From Paraburkholderia sp. UYCP14C (GTDB lineage: Bacteria > Pseudomonadota > Gammaproteobacteria > Burkholderiales > Burkholderiaceae), in NCBI RefSeq assembly GCF_004197395.1, contig NZ_SELS01000011.1, forward strand, positions 124,001 through 188,000: DNA of 64,000 bases, written 5' to 3'. The notes under the pieces are model-generated. The model saw nothing but the letters and a program-made list of their open reading frames with translations, was not told the origin of the DNA and made no database searches. Shown here piece after piece: positions 35,587 through 44,845 of this stretch; within the stretch, counting starts at the first letter, position 1, and every line of letters begins with the position of its first letter. The translations under genes were made by a program, and so were the position numbers.

Positions 35587-36915
35587 TCAGACGGCTGCGA
35601 GCGACGCGCCGATCGCATCGCTCAGGCGGCTGACGATCTCGTCGATATCACGTTCCGTGCAGATAAACGGCGGCGCGAGCAGCACGTGGTCGCCGCTCTT
35701 GCCGTCGACGGTGCCGCCCATCGGATACACCATCAGGCCGCGCGCGAACGCTTCGCGTTTGATCGTCGCGTGCAGTTTCAGTCTGGCGTCGAACGGCTCC
35801 TTGGTAACGCGATCCTTCACGAGTTCGACGCCGACGAACAAGCCGCGCCCGCGCACATCGCCGATATGCGCATGCTGCGCATAGTGCTCGCGCAGCCGGC
35901 CGCGCAACTGCTCGCCGCGCGCCTGCACGTTCGCGAGGAGCCCATCTTCCGCAATCACGCGCTGCACTTCGAGCGCGGCCGCGCATGCAGTTGCATGACC
36001 GATATAGGTATGGCCATGCTGGAAAAAGCCCGAGCCGCCGACGATCGTCTGATAGATGCGGTCGCTGACCAGCGTGGCGCCGATCGGTTGATAGCCGGCG
36101 CCAAGGCCCTTGGCGATGGTCAGCAGATCGGGCGCCACGCCGTCTTCGTCGCACGCGAACAGATAGCCGGTGCGGCCCATACCCGACATGATCTCGTCGA
36201 GAATCAGCAGCACGCCGTAGCGGTCGCACACCGCGCGGATCTTGCGGAAGTACTCGCGCACCGGCGGCACCGCGCCGGCCGTCGCGCCGACCACCGTTTC
36301 CGCGACGAACGCCGCGACCGTGTCCGCACCGAGTTCGAGGATCTTCTGCTCGAGTTCATCGGCGAGACGCTGCGCGAACGCTTCTTCGGTTTCGTCCGCG
36401 CGTTGCTCGCGATACGCGTAGCACGGGCTCACGTGATGCGCTTCGATCAGGATCGGCAGGAACGGTTCGCGGCGCCACGCATTGCCGCCGATCGCGAGCG
36501 CGCCGAGCGTGTTGCCGTGATAGCTCTGCCGACGCGCGATGAAATGACGCCGCTGCGTCTCGCCCTTCTCGACGAAATACTGGCGCGCGAGCTTCAGCGC
36601 CGCCTCGATCGCCTCCGAGCCGCCCGACACGAAGTACACGTGCTCGAGTCCGGCCGGCGCGCTCGCGACCAGCCGGTTGGCCAGTTCCTCGGCCGGCTCC
36701 GTCGTGAAGAACGACGTGTGCGCGTACGGCAGCTGTTGCGCTTGCCGCTTGATCGCGTTGATCACGCGCTGGTTGCTGTGGCCGAGGCACGACACGGCGG
36801 CGCCGCCCGACGCGTCGATATAGCGCTTGCCCGTGGAGTCGATGATTTCGATGCCGTCGCCCGCGACGGCCACCGGCAAGGACTGCTTCGGAGAACGATG
36901 GAAAACGGTGGACAT
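35587..36915 (-). CDS. Class III aminotransferase (PLP)
   Basis: The 442-residue enzyme has the omega-transaminase features: HTSFFTTEPAEELA, VSGGSEAIEAALKLARQ, RRQSYHGNTLGALAIGG, Asp240 in LLILDEIMSGMGRTG, and PLP-Lys269 in LLTIAKGLGAGYQP. Such enzymes move amino groups between amines or omega-amino acids and keto acids. An AGGAA lies 8 nt before the ATG. It follows a C45 Ntn-hydrolase by 5 bp, suggesting it handles an amine released by that hydrolase. Confidence 0.93.
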   Translation of the reverse strand: MSTVFHRSPKQSLPVAVAGDGIEIIDSTGKRYIDASGGAAVSCLGHSNQRVINAIKRQAQQLPYAHTSFFTTEPAEELANRLVASAPAGLEHVYFVSGGSEAIEAALKLARQYFVEKGETQRRHFIARRQSYHGNTLGALAIGGNAWRREPFLPILIEAHHVSPCYAYREQRADETEEAFAQRLADELEQKILELGADTVAAFVAETVVGATAGAVPPVREYFRKIRAVCDRYGVLLILDEIMSGMGRTGYLFACDEDGVAPDLLTIAKGLGAGYQPIGATLVSDRIYQTIVGGSGFFQHGHTYIGHATACAAALEVQRVIAEDGLLANVQARGEQLRGRLREHYAQHAHIGDVRGRGLFVGVELVKDRVTKEPFDARLKLHATIKREAFARGLMVYPMGGTVDGKSGDHVLLAPPFICTERDIDEIVSRLSDAIGASLAAV

Positions 36916-36920
36916 GGTGT

Positions 36921-38036
36921 TCAGTTCCTGTTGATGGTGTCGGGTGCTGAAACGCGGGCCGCCTCGGGTGCAGCGCAGGCGATGAAAGTGTCGAACACGC
37001 ATTGCCGCTGCCGATATGCCTTCATCGACACGCCCGCACTGCCGATTTCGAACAGCGCGGTGGCGAGGGTGTTCTCGTCGTCGGGATCGTGAGGATCGTC
37101 GCGATAGATCGGCAAGCCTTCCGGCGCGCGATCGTGCAGTACGTCGAGCAAGTCCGCCGGTTGCGGCGAGCCGGCCGCGGCGAGCGCGGGCAACAATGCG
37201 TTCAGGCGCGACTGCCGGTCGCGCGACGACTCGGTGACGATCTGCACTTGCGCTTCGCAGCCCGGATGAATCATGTGATTCGCGTGGCCCGACAGAGTCC
37301 GCACCGGCTGCACCGAGCAGCGCCGCGCGCTTGCTTCGACGCTGAACAGCCGCGCGTCGCCCGCACAGCCGAGCGTGTGATGGAAACCGCTCGCCGACGG
37401 CATGCCGCTCAGGATCTGCAACGCCTGATCGAGCGAGCCGGCGTCGAGCACCGCACGCGCGACGAGCATGCGCGGCACGCCGGCTGCCGGCGCGCGGATG
37501 CGCAGGTTATTGATGGCTTGCGTGAGTCCGGCGCGATTGGCCGCGAACGTATGACCCGGCAGCGAGCCGGGATAGTAGAAGCTGACGAAGCCTGGGCGGC
37601 CGTTCGGCTGGACCTCGACCATCGCGCAGCGTTCGCGCAGAAACGGGTCGCCGTCTTCGTTGTGCGCGATGTAGCGCGGGTTGCCGGCGTTGCCCGGGAT
37701 GGCGGCAAGCGTCGTGCAGCCGTCCGGCGCGTTGTGAATCAGCTCGCCGCGGCAGTTCCACAGGAATACGTCTTCGGCGGCCCAGCCGAGGCCGGCCGCC
37801 ATGCCATCGAGTTCGGCGAGCAGCGCCGGACAATGCGCGCGCGCCGCGTCGCGCAGCGTCTGCACGAACGGCGCGCCGCGCCAGCGCCGCACCGCCTGCC
37901 AGGCGGCGCTTTGCGCCATGTAATCGGCGAACACCGGCCGCGCGATTTCGCCGAGCCGGTAGCCGATCTCGTACGGCTCACCGCTGACCTGAAAGACACT
38001 GAATCCCTGCATCGACGCCACGGGTCGCACCCACAT
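36921..38036 (-). CDS. C45 family Ntn-hydrolase (acyltransferase/amidase-like)
   Basis: The 371-residue protein resembles acyl-CoA:6-aminopenicillanate acyltransferase-type peptidases (family C45). The likely self-cleavage site is Gly106-Cys107 in NAPDGCTTLAA, with Cys as nucleophile. Supporting stretches are GYRLGE near residue 26, RYIAHNEDGDPFL and GLTQAINNLRI. It may deacylate an N-acyl amine or amino acid. Its stop almost abuts the aminotransferase start, so the two are translationally close and probably work in sequence. No signal peptide; likely cytosolic. Confidence 0.85.
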   Translation of the reverse strand: MWVRPVASMQGFSVFQVSGEPYEIGYRLGEIARPVFADYMAQSAAWQAVRRWRGAPFVQTLRDAARAHCPALLAELDGMAAGLGWAAEDVFLWNCRGELIHNAPDGCTTLAAIPGNAGNPRYIAHNEDGDPFLRERCAMVEVQPNGRPGFVSFYYPGSLPGHTFAANRAGLTQAINNLRIRAPAAGVPRMLVARAVLDAGSLDQALQILSGMPSASGFHHTLGCAGDARLFSVEASARRCSVQPVRTLSGHANHMIHPGCEAQVQIVTESSRDRQSRLNALLPALAAAGSPQPADLLDVLHDRAPEGLPIYRDDPHDPDDENTLATALFEIGSAGVSMKAYRQRQCVFDTFIACAAPEAARVSAPDTINRN

Positions 38037-38137
38037 TCAACAATCGGTACGTATTTATACGCTAATGCAACGTTTGTTGTCAAATGGTGTTGGACGGCAC
38101 CAGCTGGAGCGCGGCGTGCTTCACTTCACGCAATCGC

Positions 38138-38992
38138 TCAAGGGACGTACGCACCCTTCGCATGCAACGATTGTTCGGCGAGCGCAAGCTGCTCGAGCGC
38201 GTCCGTGCCTTCCAGCGCGAGCAGATGCGCGACCAGTGCCTCGGCGATCGCGGTAGCGGCCACCAGCGACGGAAAGAACGATGGGCTTTCGTGCGAGAAG
38301 ATCAGCACCTTGTCGGCATTCAGGGCGATCGGCGAGACGGCGCTGTCGGTGATGGCGATCAGCTTGCTGCCTTTTTCGAGCGCGGCCTCGGCGACGCGCG
38401 CGGCCTCGACCGAATACGGCGCGAAGCTGATGACGATGGTCGCGCTGTCGCGCTCGATCGTGCGCAGCTGCATTTCGAGCGTGCCCGCCTCGCCGTTTAG
38501 CAGCGATACCGACGGACGAAACAGCCGATAGCCATAGACGAGACCGAATGCCACCGGGTAACACGAGCGAAAGCCCGCCACGTGAACGTGCGGCGCACGC
38601 CGCAGCACCCGCGCCGCCTCAACGATCACGCGGCCGTTATGCGCGGCGGTCGTTTCGAGATTGTGCTGCTGCGCGACGAGCAGGTCGTTCGCGAGTGCAT
38701 CTTTCGATTTGACCATCGAGCGCGCCCGGCTCGTCAACGGCTCGGGCCGCGTGCGCACACGCGCGACGAACAGATCGCGCAATTCGTTCCAGCCGGGAAA
38801 ACCCAGTTGCTGAGACAGCCGCACCAGCGACGCGGGTTGCACCTGCGCGCGCTCGGCCACCTTGCGCATCGACGACACCGCGACCTCGTCGGGATGATCT
38901 AGCAGGAAGCCTGCTCCCATCTGGAACTGCGGGCTCAGTTCAGGGAAGCGCGCCCGGATCAGGGCGACGAGCTGATCGAAGCTGTCTGGCAT
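38138..38992 (-). CDS. MurR/RpiR-family regulator
   Basis: The 284-residue protein has an N-terminal RpiR HTH (DEVAVSSMRKVAERAQVQPA then LVRLSQQLGFPGWNELRDLF). A C-terminal SIS domain follows (VHVAGFRSCYPVAFGLVYGY, IVISFAPYSVEAARVAEAAL). SIS domains bind phosphosugars or related ligands. It heads the C45-aminotransferase-CMD operon and probably represses it. The ATG at 38992 lacks a good ribosome binding site; an upstream in-frame TTG is an alternative. Confidence 0.9.
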   Translation of the reverse strand: MPDSFDQLVALIRARFPELSPQFQMGAGFLLDHPDEVAVSSMRKVAERAQVQPASLVRLSQQLGFPGWNELRDLFVARVRTRPEPLTSRARSMVKSKDALANDLLVAQQHNLETTAAHNGRVIVEAARVLRRAPHVHVAGFRSCYPVAFGLVYGYRLFRPSVSLLNGEAGTLEMQLRTIERDSATIVISFAPYSVEAARVAEAALEKGSKLIAITDSAVSPIALNADKVLIFSHESPSFFPSLVAATAIAEALVAHLLALEGTDALEQLALAEQSLHAKGAYVP

Positions 38993-39367
38993 GGTGAGGT
39001 GGCTTGGTGCCGGGGTGAGAGATGACAACAAATGTTACCACCGGGTAGGGGTGTTTCAACGGAGTGAAGACGCGCTTAACAATGCACGGAGAGTCGACTG
39101 CAAGTCCTTACGGAAACGGCGTCGCCTTGCCCGAGAATGATCGTTCGCAATAAGATCTGGGCCGCCGGAAACCAGCACAATTGACTGATCATGAAAGTCT
39201 TATCAAGCGAACGTGCAGACGCCGCCGTGCGCGCGGCGGCAACTGGCATTGATAGAGAGGAACGCCCGTGCGCCTTCGATTTTTGCACTTGTAATTGACC
39301 CCGTGCATACTCTCTTTCCACCAAAGCAAGCATGGCGCGGCGAGAAGACCACGTCCCCGGAGATGCA
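38993..39367. other. Divergent promoter region between rpiR and lysR
   Basis: This 375-bp gene-free stretch separates the divergent rpiR and LysR genes. I saw no hairpins or clear palindromes. It should carry promoters and binding sites for both regulators. A large antisense frame spanning it was rejected. Confidence 0.5.
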
Positions 39368-40270
39368 ATGCGTTTCGATTTGCAGTCGCTGAAACTGTTC
39401 GTCGCTGTCTGCGAGCATGGCAGTATTGCCCGCGCGGCAGAAGCCGAAAATATCGCGCCTTCCGCGCTCAGCAAGCGCATGTCCCATCTCGAGGACACGC
39501 TCAAGAACGCCCTCTTTGTGCGCAGCAACAAGGGGCTCGAACTCACGCCCGCAGCCGCGGCTCTCCTGCAGCATGCCCGTGTACTGCTGCGTGACATTGC
39601 CCAGATGGAAAGCGAGTTGCTCGACCATTCCGAGGGCCTGCGCGGACAGATCCGGCTGCATGCCAGCCTCTCGACCATCGTCCAGTACATCGCTAACGAC
39701 ATCCGCGACTTCCTGGCACTGCATCCGGGGTTGCGCATCGATCTGCAGGACAGCCTGAGCCCGGCCGTGGTCCGCGCCGTCGCCGAAAACACGGCCGACA
39801 TCGGCGTGTTCGGCGGCACGACCGTGACCACGGGCCTACAGGTCTATCCGTACCGCAGCGACCGGCTGGTGGTCATCATGCCGCCCGATCACCCGCTCAG
39901 CCGCGCCGATAAAGTGAAGTTCCGCGAAGTGGCCGAGTACCCGCTGGTGGGGCCGCAACCGGGCAGCTATCTGAATTCGCTGGTACTGCGCGCGGCGGCC
40001 GATCTCGACCATCCGCTCAAGCTGTCGATCCGCGTCAACGGCTTCGAGCCGGTGCGCAGCATGGTAGAAGCGCGGCTGGGCATCGGCCTCGTGCCTGATC
40101 ATCATGCGCAGCGCTATGTCAGTTCGGCGCCACTGGTCGCCGTCGAACTCGACGAACCGTGGGCCGAACGGCACTGGAAAATCTGCGTGCGCGAAGCCGA
40201 GTCGCTCCCGCCGCCCGTGCAGCTCCTGCTCAAGCACCTGCTCGCGCGCCACGATGCGGCAGGCACCTGA
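39368..40270 (+). CDS. LysR-family regulator
   Basis: The 300-residue protein has the LysR HTH (LKLFVAVCEHGSIARAAEAE, IAPSALSKRMSHLEDTLKNA) and the effector domain (GVFGGTTVTTGLQVYPYRSD, MVEARLGIGLVPDHH). GGAGA lies 7 nt before the ATG. It converges with the leuCDB/ABC operon ending at 40286, only 15 bp away. It may control that operon from a distance or an unrelated target. The promoter of the operon lies 9 kb away, upstream of leuC. Confidence 0.92.
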   Translation: MRFDLQSLKLFVAVCEHGSIARAAEAENIAPSALSKRMSHLEDTLKNALFVRSNKGLELTPAAAALLQHARVLLRDIAQMESELLDHSEGLRGQIRLHASLSTIVQYIANDIRDFLALHPGLRIDLQDSLSPAVVRAVAENTADIGVFGGTTVTTGLQVYPYRSDRLVVIMPPDHPLSRADKVKFREVAEYPLVGPQPGSYLNSLVLRAAADLDHPLKLSIRVNGFEPVRSMVEARLGIGLVPDHHAQRYVSSAPLVAVELDEPWAERHWKICVREAESLPPPVQLLLKHLLARHDAAGT

Positions 40271-40285
40271 TCGTGCCCCCGGCCT

Positions 40286-41209
40286 TCACGAATACGCCAG
40301 CCTCAGCCCGGCTTGCGGCCAAGCCATCGTGCCGAGCCGTCCCGTGCCCGACAGCGTGAGGTAAGCCGTTTTCATGTCGGCGCCGCCGAAGCAGAGGTTG
40401 GTCACCATGCCGTCGGGCACCATCACCTGTCGCAGTACCTCGCCCGACGGCGCAACCACCGTGATGCAACCGGTGACGAGCGTGGCCACGCAGATGTTTC
40501 CCTCCGCGTCCACGGCGAGGCTGTCGAAGCGCTGATAACCCGGCAGCCCGCACACCAGCCGGCCGCCGTGCGGCGACGGATACGGATGCTTGCGCGCGCG
40601 GCCGGGCTCTTCCAGGTCGAACGCCCACAGCCGGGCGGTCTCGGTCTCCGCCACATAGACGACACGGTCGTCCGGCGACAGGCCGACCCCATTGGCCGTC
40701 GTGAGCGGGTAAGCGACTTCGACGATCGCCGATCCATCGGCGCGTCCGTAATAGAGACCCGCGTGATCCCGGTCGCGCAGCCGGTTCTTGCCGAAGTCGG
40801 TGAAGTAGAAGCCGCCGTCGTGGTCGAACACGATGTCGTTGGGTCCGCATAGCGGATGCTCGCCGCAGCGGTCGTACAGCGTAGTCAGTGCGCCTGTTTG
40901 CGGGTCGAAGCGCTCGATGCGGCCGCTTGTATAACGCGGATGCACACCCGGCTTCGTGCGATTCAGCCCGGCAACGGTACGGAACAGGAAGCCTCCGTTG
41001 TTGCAGATGTAGAAGGCTCCATCCGGTCCGAGCGCCAGCCCGTTGGGTCCGCCGCCGATCTCGGCCACGACGCTCACGGTGCCGTCGGCGGCTACGCGGC
41101 TGATGGTCTCGCGCTCGATTTCGACCAGAACGATCGAGCCATCGGCCATCGCCACGGGCCCTTCGGGAAATTTCAGCCCTTCGGCCAGGATGCGGATGCC
41201 GCTCTCCAT
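40286..41209 (-). CDS. SMP-30/gluconolactonase/LRE-type beta-propeller hydrolase
   Basis: The 307-residue protein has the SMP-30 pattern: GLKFPEGPVAMADGSIVLVE, GGPNGLALGPDGAFYICNN, GPNDIVFDHDGGFYFTDFGK, and NGVGLSPDDRVVYVAETET. Conserved acidic and Asn residues coordinate the metal. Such enzymes hydrolyse lactones. As the last gene of the operon, it could open a lactone produced by the SDR. The ATG at 41209 has GAGGAG 10 nt upstream; an upstream in-frame ATG is less likely. Confidence 0.9.
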   Translation of the reverse strand: MESGIRILAEGLKFPEGPVAMADGSIVLVEIERETISRVAADGTVSVVAEIGGGPNGLALGPDGAFYICNNGGFLFRTVAGLNRTKPGVHPRYTSGRIERFDPQTGALTTLYDRCGEHPLCGPNDIVFDHDGGFYFTDFGKNRLRDRDHAGLYYGRADGSAIVEVAYPLTTANGVGLSPDDRVVYVAETETARLWAFDLEEPGRARKHPYPSPHGGRLVCGLPGYQRFDSLAVDAEGNICVATLVTGCITVVAPSGEVLRQVMVPDGMVTNLCFGGADMKTAYLTLSGTGRLGTMAWPQAGLRLAYS

Positions 41210-41228
41210 CGTTGCATCTCCTCGCAAA

Positions 41229-42254
41229 TCAGTGCTTGTCTGCATTTTCGACGAAGCGATTGTCGTAAGTGGCCTTCAGGTCGATCGACGCACGGCCGAT
41301 CTCTGGATCGAAGGCGGCCAGCACGTCGCGGACGGTCCGCGCGGCGGCGTCCGTCATCAGGCCGTCACGCGAAATGCAGCTCTGCATGTTGCCGTAGGCT
41401 CGCGCGAAGACATCCTTATCCGCCAGAGCGTATTGCTTCGGCACGGCTGCAGCGACCTGCTCGGGCGTCGCGTGCGCCATCCAGCGCTCGGCTTCGAGGA
41501 CGGCGTCCGTCACCGCCTGCACGGTATTGGGATATTTCGCGGCGAACTCTTTGGTCGTGTAGATGGACGCTTCCGGATAATCGCCGCCCAGCGTCGCGCG
41601 GGTTCCGGCGGGATCGCGCATCACGGCCAGCGGGTAGAGATCGCCACTGCCCTGCAGCACGGTTGCGACGGGATCGTTGCTCATCAACGCATCGATCTGC
41701 CCGCTGCGTGCCGCGGCAATCGCACCCGCCGACGAGCCCACGCCGATGATGGACACATCGCCCGGCTTCACGCCGGCCTTGTTCAACAGGTAATTCACGC
41801 CCATGTGAAAACTCGAACCTGGCGAGCTCACGCCGATGCGCATGCCCTTCAGATCCGCATACGACTTGATCTTGCCGTGGCTCGCGCGGGTCACGCCGAA
41901 CACCCAGCCGGGGCAGGAGGCCAGGGTCACGAACGACACCAGCTTCTGTCCCTTGGCCGCCATCGTGATCGTGTTCGAATAGGCGCCCGCGACGATGTCG
42001 GCGCTGCCGCCCAGCATCGCCTGCAGCGCCTTCGCGCCGCCGCTGAACACGCCGATCTCGACGTCCAGCCCGGCCTGCTTGAAGTATCCGCGGCTGTCCG
42101 CGATGACGAACGGCAGATACGGAAAGCCCACGCCCGCCGCGGCCAGGCTCAGCTTGGGCTTCTCCGGCACCGGCGCGGCGCTCGCGGCCGACTGGTTCAC
42201 GAGAGCCGCGCATGCGCAGAGTACTGGCAACAGCTGGCGCCTGATCGTTCTCAC
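41229..42254 (-). CDS. NitT/TauT-type ABC substrate-binding protein (second copy)
   Basis: The 341-residue protein has a GTG start with GGAGAC 8 nt upstream, then a signal peptide (RRQLLPVLCACAALVNQSAA). The SsuA/THI5-like fold includes LAAAGVGFPYLPFVIADSRG, LGGSADIVAGAYSNTITMA and GMRIGVSSPGSSFHMGVNYL. It is a clear paralogue of the binding protein at 44842-45867 (same length, same GAYSNTITMA motif). It lies after the SDR, so one importer may use two binding proteins for related ligands. Confidence 0.9.
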   Translation of the reverse strand: MRTIRRQLLPVLCACAALVNQSAASAAPVPEKPKLSLAAAGVGFPYLPFVIADSRGYFKQAGLDVEIGVFSGGAKALQAMLGGSADIVAGAYSNTITMAAKGQKLVSFVTLASCPGWVFGVTRASHGKIKSYADLKGMRIGVSSPGSSFHMGVNYLLNKAGVKPGDVSIIGVGSSAGAIAAARSGQIDALMSNDPVATVLQGSGDLYPLAVMRDPAGTRATLGGDYPEASIYTTKEFAAKYPNTVQAVTDAVLEAERWMAHATPEQVAAAVPKQYALADKDVFARAYGNMQSCISRDGLMTDAAARTVRDVLAAFDPEIGRASIDLKATYDNRFVENADKH

Positions 42255-42386
42255 GATGGTTTGTCTCCATGTTTTGCGGGCCGGCGGCTTCAGATGGATG
42301 GGCGGTTTCTGCCCCAACCCGCGAGGAGGCCCGGCTTCTCATGATCCGCCGGACCGTAGCGTAACAGCTTCATATATACGTTTGCG

Positions 42387-43142
42387 TCAATAGGTGGCGC
42401 GTCCGCCGGACAGATCGAAAACCGCGGCAGTCGTAAATGAATTCTCTTCGCTGGCAAGCCACGCGATCATCGCGGCCGCTTCATCGAGTTCGAGGAAACG
42501 TCCGCGCGGAATCTTGCCGAGCATGTATTCGATGTGCTCGGGCGCCTGCTCCATCGCGCCGGGTGTGCGCGCCACGGCAGGCGTGACGCAGTTGACCGCG
42601 ATGTCGTGGCTCGCCAGTTCCTTGCCGAGGGACTTGGTCATCGCGATCACGGCGGCCTTCGCCGAGCTGTACGCAGCGGCATTCGGGTTGCCTTCCTTGC
42701 CGGCGACGGACGCGAGGTTGACGATACGGCCATAGTTCTGGCCGACCATTACAGGCACCACGGCGCGGCAGCAATGGAAGGTGCCGTTGACGTCGACATC
42801 GATCACCTGCTTCCACACGTCGACGGGATACTCGGCCAGCGTGGCATTGGGTCCGACGATGGCCGCGTTGTTGATCAGGACATCGATACGTCCCGCTGCT
42901 TTCAGCGTGGATGCCACGGCCGCCTCGACGCTCGCGTAGTCGGCGATGTCGACACGCTCGAAGTGAACGTCGTGATCGCCCAGTTCGGCGCGCGCCTGTT
43001 CCGTGCCTGCGGCATTGATGTCCCAGATCACGAGGCGCGCGCCGGAGGCCAGCAGCCGGCGGCCGACCGCGAGGCCGATGCCTTGTGCGCCGCCCGTCAC
43101 GACGGCGACGCGGTCCTTCAGGTTGATAGCGTTGGTCTGCAA
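42387..43142 (-). CDS. Short-chain dehydrogenase/reductase (SDR)
   Basis: The 251-residue enzyme has the SDR cofactor motif TGGAQGIG near the N-terminus, NNAAIVG, and the catalytic Ser...YSSAK motif (NLASVAGKEGN; AAYSSAKAAV). The Asp in LVIWDIN suggests NAD(H) preference. A TTG start at 43142 was chosen because GAGGGAG lies 6 nt upstream and it matches family length. It probably oxidises a hydroxyl in the pathway, giving a lactone or keto acid used by its neighbours. Confidence 0.9.
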   Translation of the reverse strand: MQTNAINLKDRVAVVTGGAQGIGLAVGRRLLASGARLVIWDINAAGTEQARAELGDHDVHFERVDIADYASVEAAVASTLKAAGRIDVLINNAAIVGPNATLAEYPVDVWKQVIDVDVNGTFHCCRAVVPVMVGQNYGRIVNLASVAGKEGNPNAAAYSSAKAAVIAMTKSLGKELASHDIAVNCVTPAVARTPGAMEQAPEHIEYMLGKIPRGRFLELDEAAAMIAWLASEENSFTTAAVFDLSGGRATY

Positions 43143-43203
43143 AATGACTCCCTCAAAGTTGGTTCGTCGAGCGCCGCCCACACACATGCATGCGTTCGTG
43201 CGC

Positions 43204-44010
43204 TCATGCGCTCGCGGCCACGGTCTGTCCGGCCACAGGGCGCCAGCGCAACAGGTAACCCTCGACCATCGACACCGCCGTATCGAGCGCCAGTGCAAAC
43301 ACCGTCAGCACGAGGATGCCCGCGATGACCGAGTTGATGTCGAACACGCCCTCGGCCAGCAGAATCAGATAGCCCACGCCCTTCTCCGAGCCCAGGTACT
43401 CGCCCACCACGCTGCCGACGAACGCGATGCCGATCGCGTTGTGCAGGCTGGAGAACACCCAGCTCGTCGCCGAGGGCAGGTACACGTGCCGCATCAGCTG
43501 ACGCGGGTTGGCGCCCAGCATGCGCGTATTGGACAGCACCGCCGGGCTGACCTCGCGAACGCCCTGGAACACGTTGAAGAACACCACGAAGAACACCAGC
43601 GTCACGCCCAATGCCACCTTGGACCAGATGCCGAGGCCGAACCAGAGCGCGAAGATCGGCGCAAAGATCAGGCGCGGCATCGAATTCATGGCCTTGATGA
43701 ACGGATCGAACACGACCGCCAGAAACGGATCGAGCGCGAGCCACAGACCGCACGCGAGGCCCAACACCGTGCCGATCGCGAACGCCAGCATGGTTTCGAC
43801 CAGCGTCGTATAGAGATGGCGAAACACCGAGCCCGTCACGATCCATTCGACGATGCGACGAGCGACGCCGACGGGATCGCCGAAGAAAAACGGCGACAGC
43901 CATTTCTGATTGGTGCCGAGCCACCACAGGAACAGCACGCCGAACAACAGCGCCAGCCGGGTGACATTCACGGTGAACCGGTTGTTCGGGTCAAACGCGA
44001 TTGCGCGCAT
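43204..44010 (-). CDS. NitT/TauT-type ABC permease
   Basis: The 268-residue membrane protein has five or six helices and the binding-protein-dependent permease loop VFFNVFQGVREVSPAVLSNT then RMLGANPRQLMRHVYLPSA. Homologues import sulfonates, nitrate, thiamin precursors or aromatic acids. It overlaps the ATPase gene by 20 bp, showing tight operon structure. Its ribosome binding site GGAGG lies within the ATPase gene. Confidence 0.92.
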   Translation of the reverse strand: MRAIAFDPNNRFTVNVTRLALLFGVLFLWWLGTNQKWLSPFFFGDPVGVARRIVEWIVTGSVFRHLYTTLVETMLAFAIGTVLGLACGLWLALDPFLAVVFDPFIKAMNSMPRLIFAPIFALWFGLGIWSKVALGVTLVFFVVFFNVFQGVREVSPAVLSNTRMLGANPRQLMRHVYLPSATSWVFSSLHNAIGIAFVGSVVGEYLGSEKGVGYLILLAEGVFDINSVIAGILVLTVFALALDTAVSMVEGYLLRWRPVAGQTVAASA

Positions 44011-44845
44011 AGCTTTTCAGAACCTCCTCTCGAAGCACGTCCCAGATCTGGTTGTGCAGTTGCAGGAAACGCTGCGTCATGCGGATTTCCGACATTTCGC
44101 GCGGACGCTCGAGGTCGATCTCGAACTCAGCGATGGGCCGCGTGCCGGGCCCCGCCGACAGCACGACGACGCGGTCCGACAACGAGATCGCCTCTTCCAG
44201 GTCGTGAGTCACGAACATCACGGACTTGCGGTCGTACGACCACAGCCGCAGCAACTCGTTTTCCATCAGGTGCCGGGTCTGGATGTCCAGTGCGCTGAAC
44301 GGCTCGTCCATCAGGATGATGCGAGGATTCAGCGCCAGCGCCTGCGCGAGCCCGGCACGCTTGCGCATGCCGCCCGACAGCTGATGCGGATATTTCTTGC
44401 CGTGCCCGTGCAACCCCACCCGCCCCAGCCATTCGTGCGCGACGCCCAGGGCCTCTTCGCGCGGTATGCCGCGGAAGATCAGGCCCATGGCGATGTTTTC
44501 TTCGGCGGTCTTCCAGGGCATCAGCGCGTCGACCTGGAATAGATAGGCGGCCTGCTTGTTCAGACCGGTGGTCAACTTGTCGCCGAATACGCTCAGGCTG
44601 CCCGACGAAGGCCGCGTCAGCCCGGCCGCAACGTTCAACAGCGTGGACTTGCCGCAGCCCGTGGGACCGACGATCGAGACGAACTCTCCGTCGCCGATCG
44701 TCAGGTTGCCGCCGGAAACGGCCGTGTAGGTCTGCGCGTTCTTGCCGTTGCCGGCGAACGTACACGTCACGTTGTCGAAGCGCAGCGCTTCGCGCACCGG
44801 CGCGTGGCCGGGCTCGAGCGGGACACTGCACGGCGCCGTGCTCAT
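43991..44845 (-). CDS. NitT/TauT-type ABC ATPase
   Basis: The 284-residue protein has Walker A GPTGCGKST, Q-loop region AAYLFQVDALMPW, signature QLSGGMRKRAG, Walker B IILMDEPFSALD and switch histidine in MFVTHDLEEA. The ATG overlaps the stop of the upstream binding-protein gene (ATGA). It energises import with the permease at 43204 and one or both binding proteins. Confidence 0.93.
   Translation of the reverse strand: MSTAPCSVPLEPGHAPVREALRFDNVTCTFAGNGKNAQTYTAVSGGNLTIGDGEFVSIVGPTGCGKSTLLNVAAGLTRPSSGSLSVFGDKLTTGLNKQAAYLFQVDALMPWKTAEENIAMGLIFRGIPREEALGVAHEWLGRVGLHGHGKKYPHQLSGGMRKRAGLAQALALNPRIILMDEPFSALDIQTRHLMENELLRLWSYDRKSVMFVTHDLEEAISLSDRVVVLSAGPGTRPIAEFEIDLERPREMSEIRMTQRFLQLHNQIWDVLREEVLKSYARNRV

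Noticed and set aside
35575-37092. 505-codon plus-strand frame
   Set aside because: Antisense to the aminotransferase, whose PLP lysine and Asp motifs are intact.
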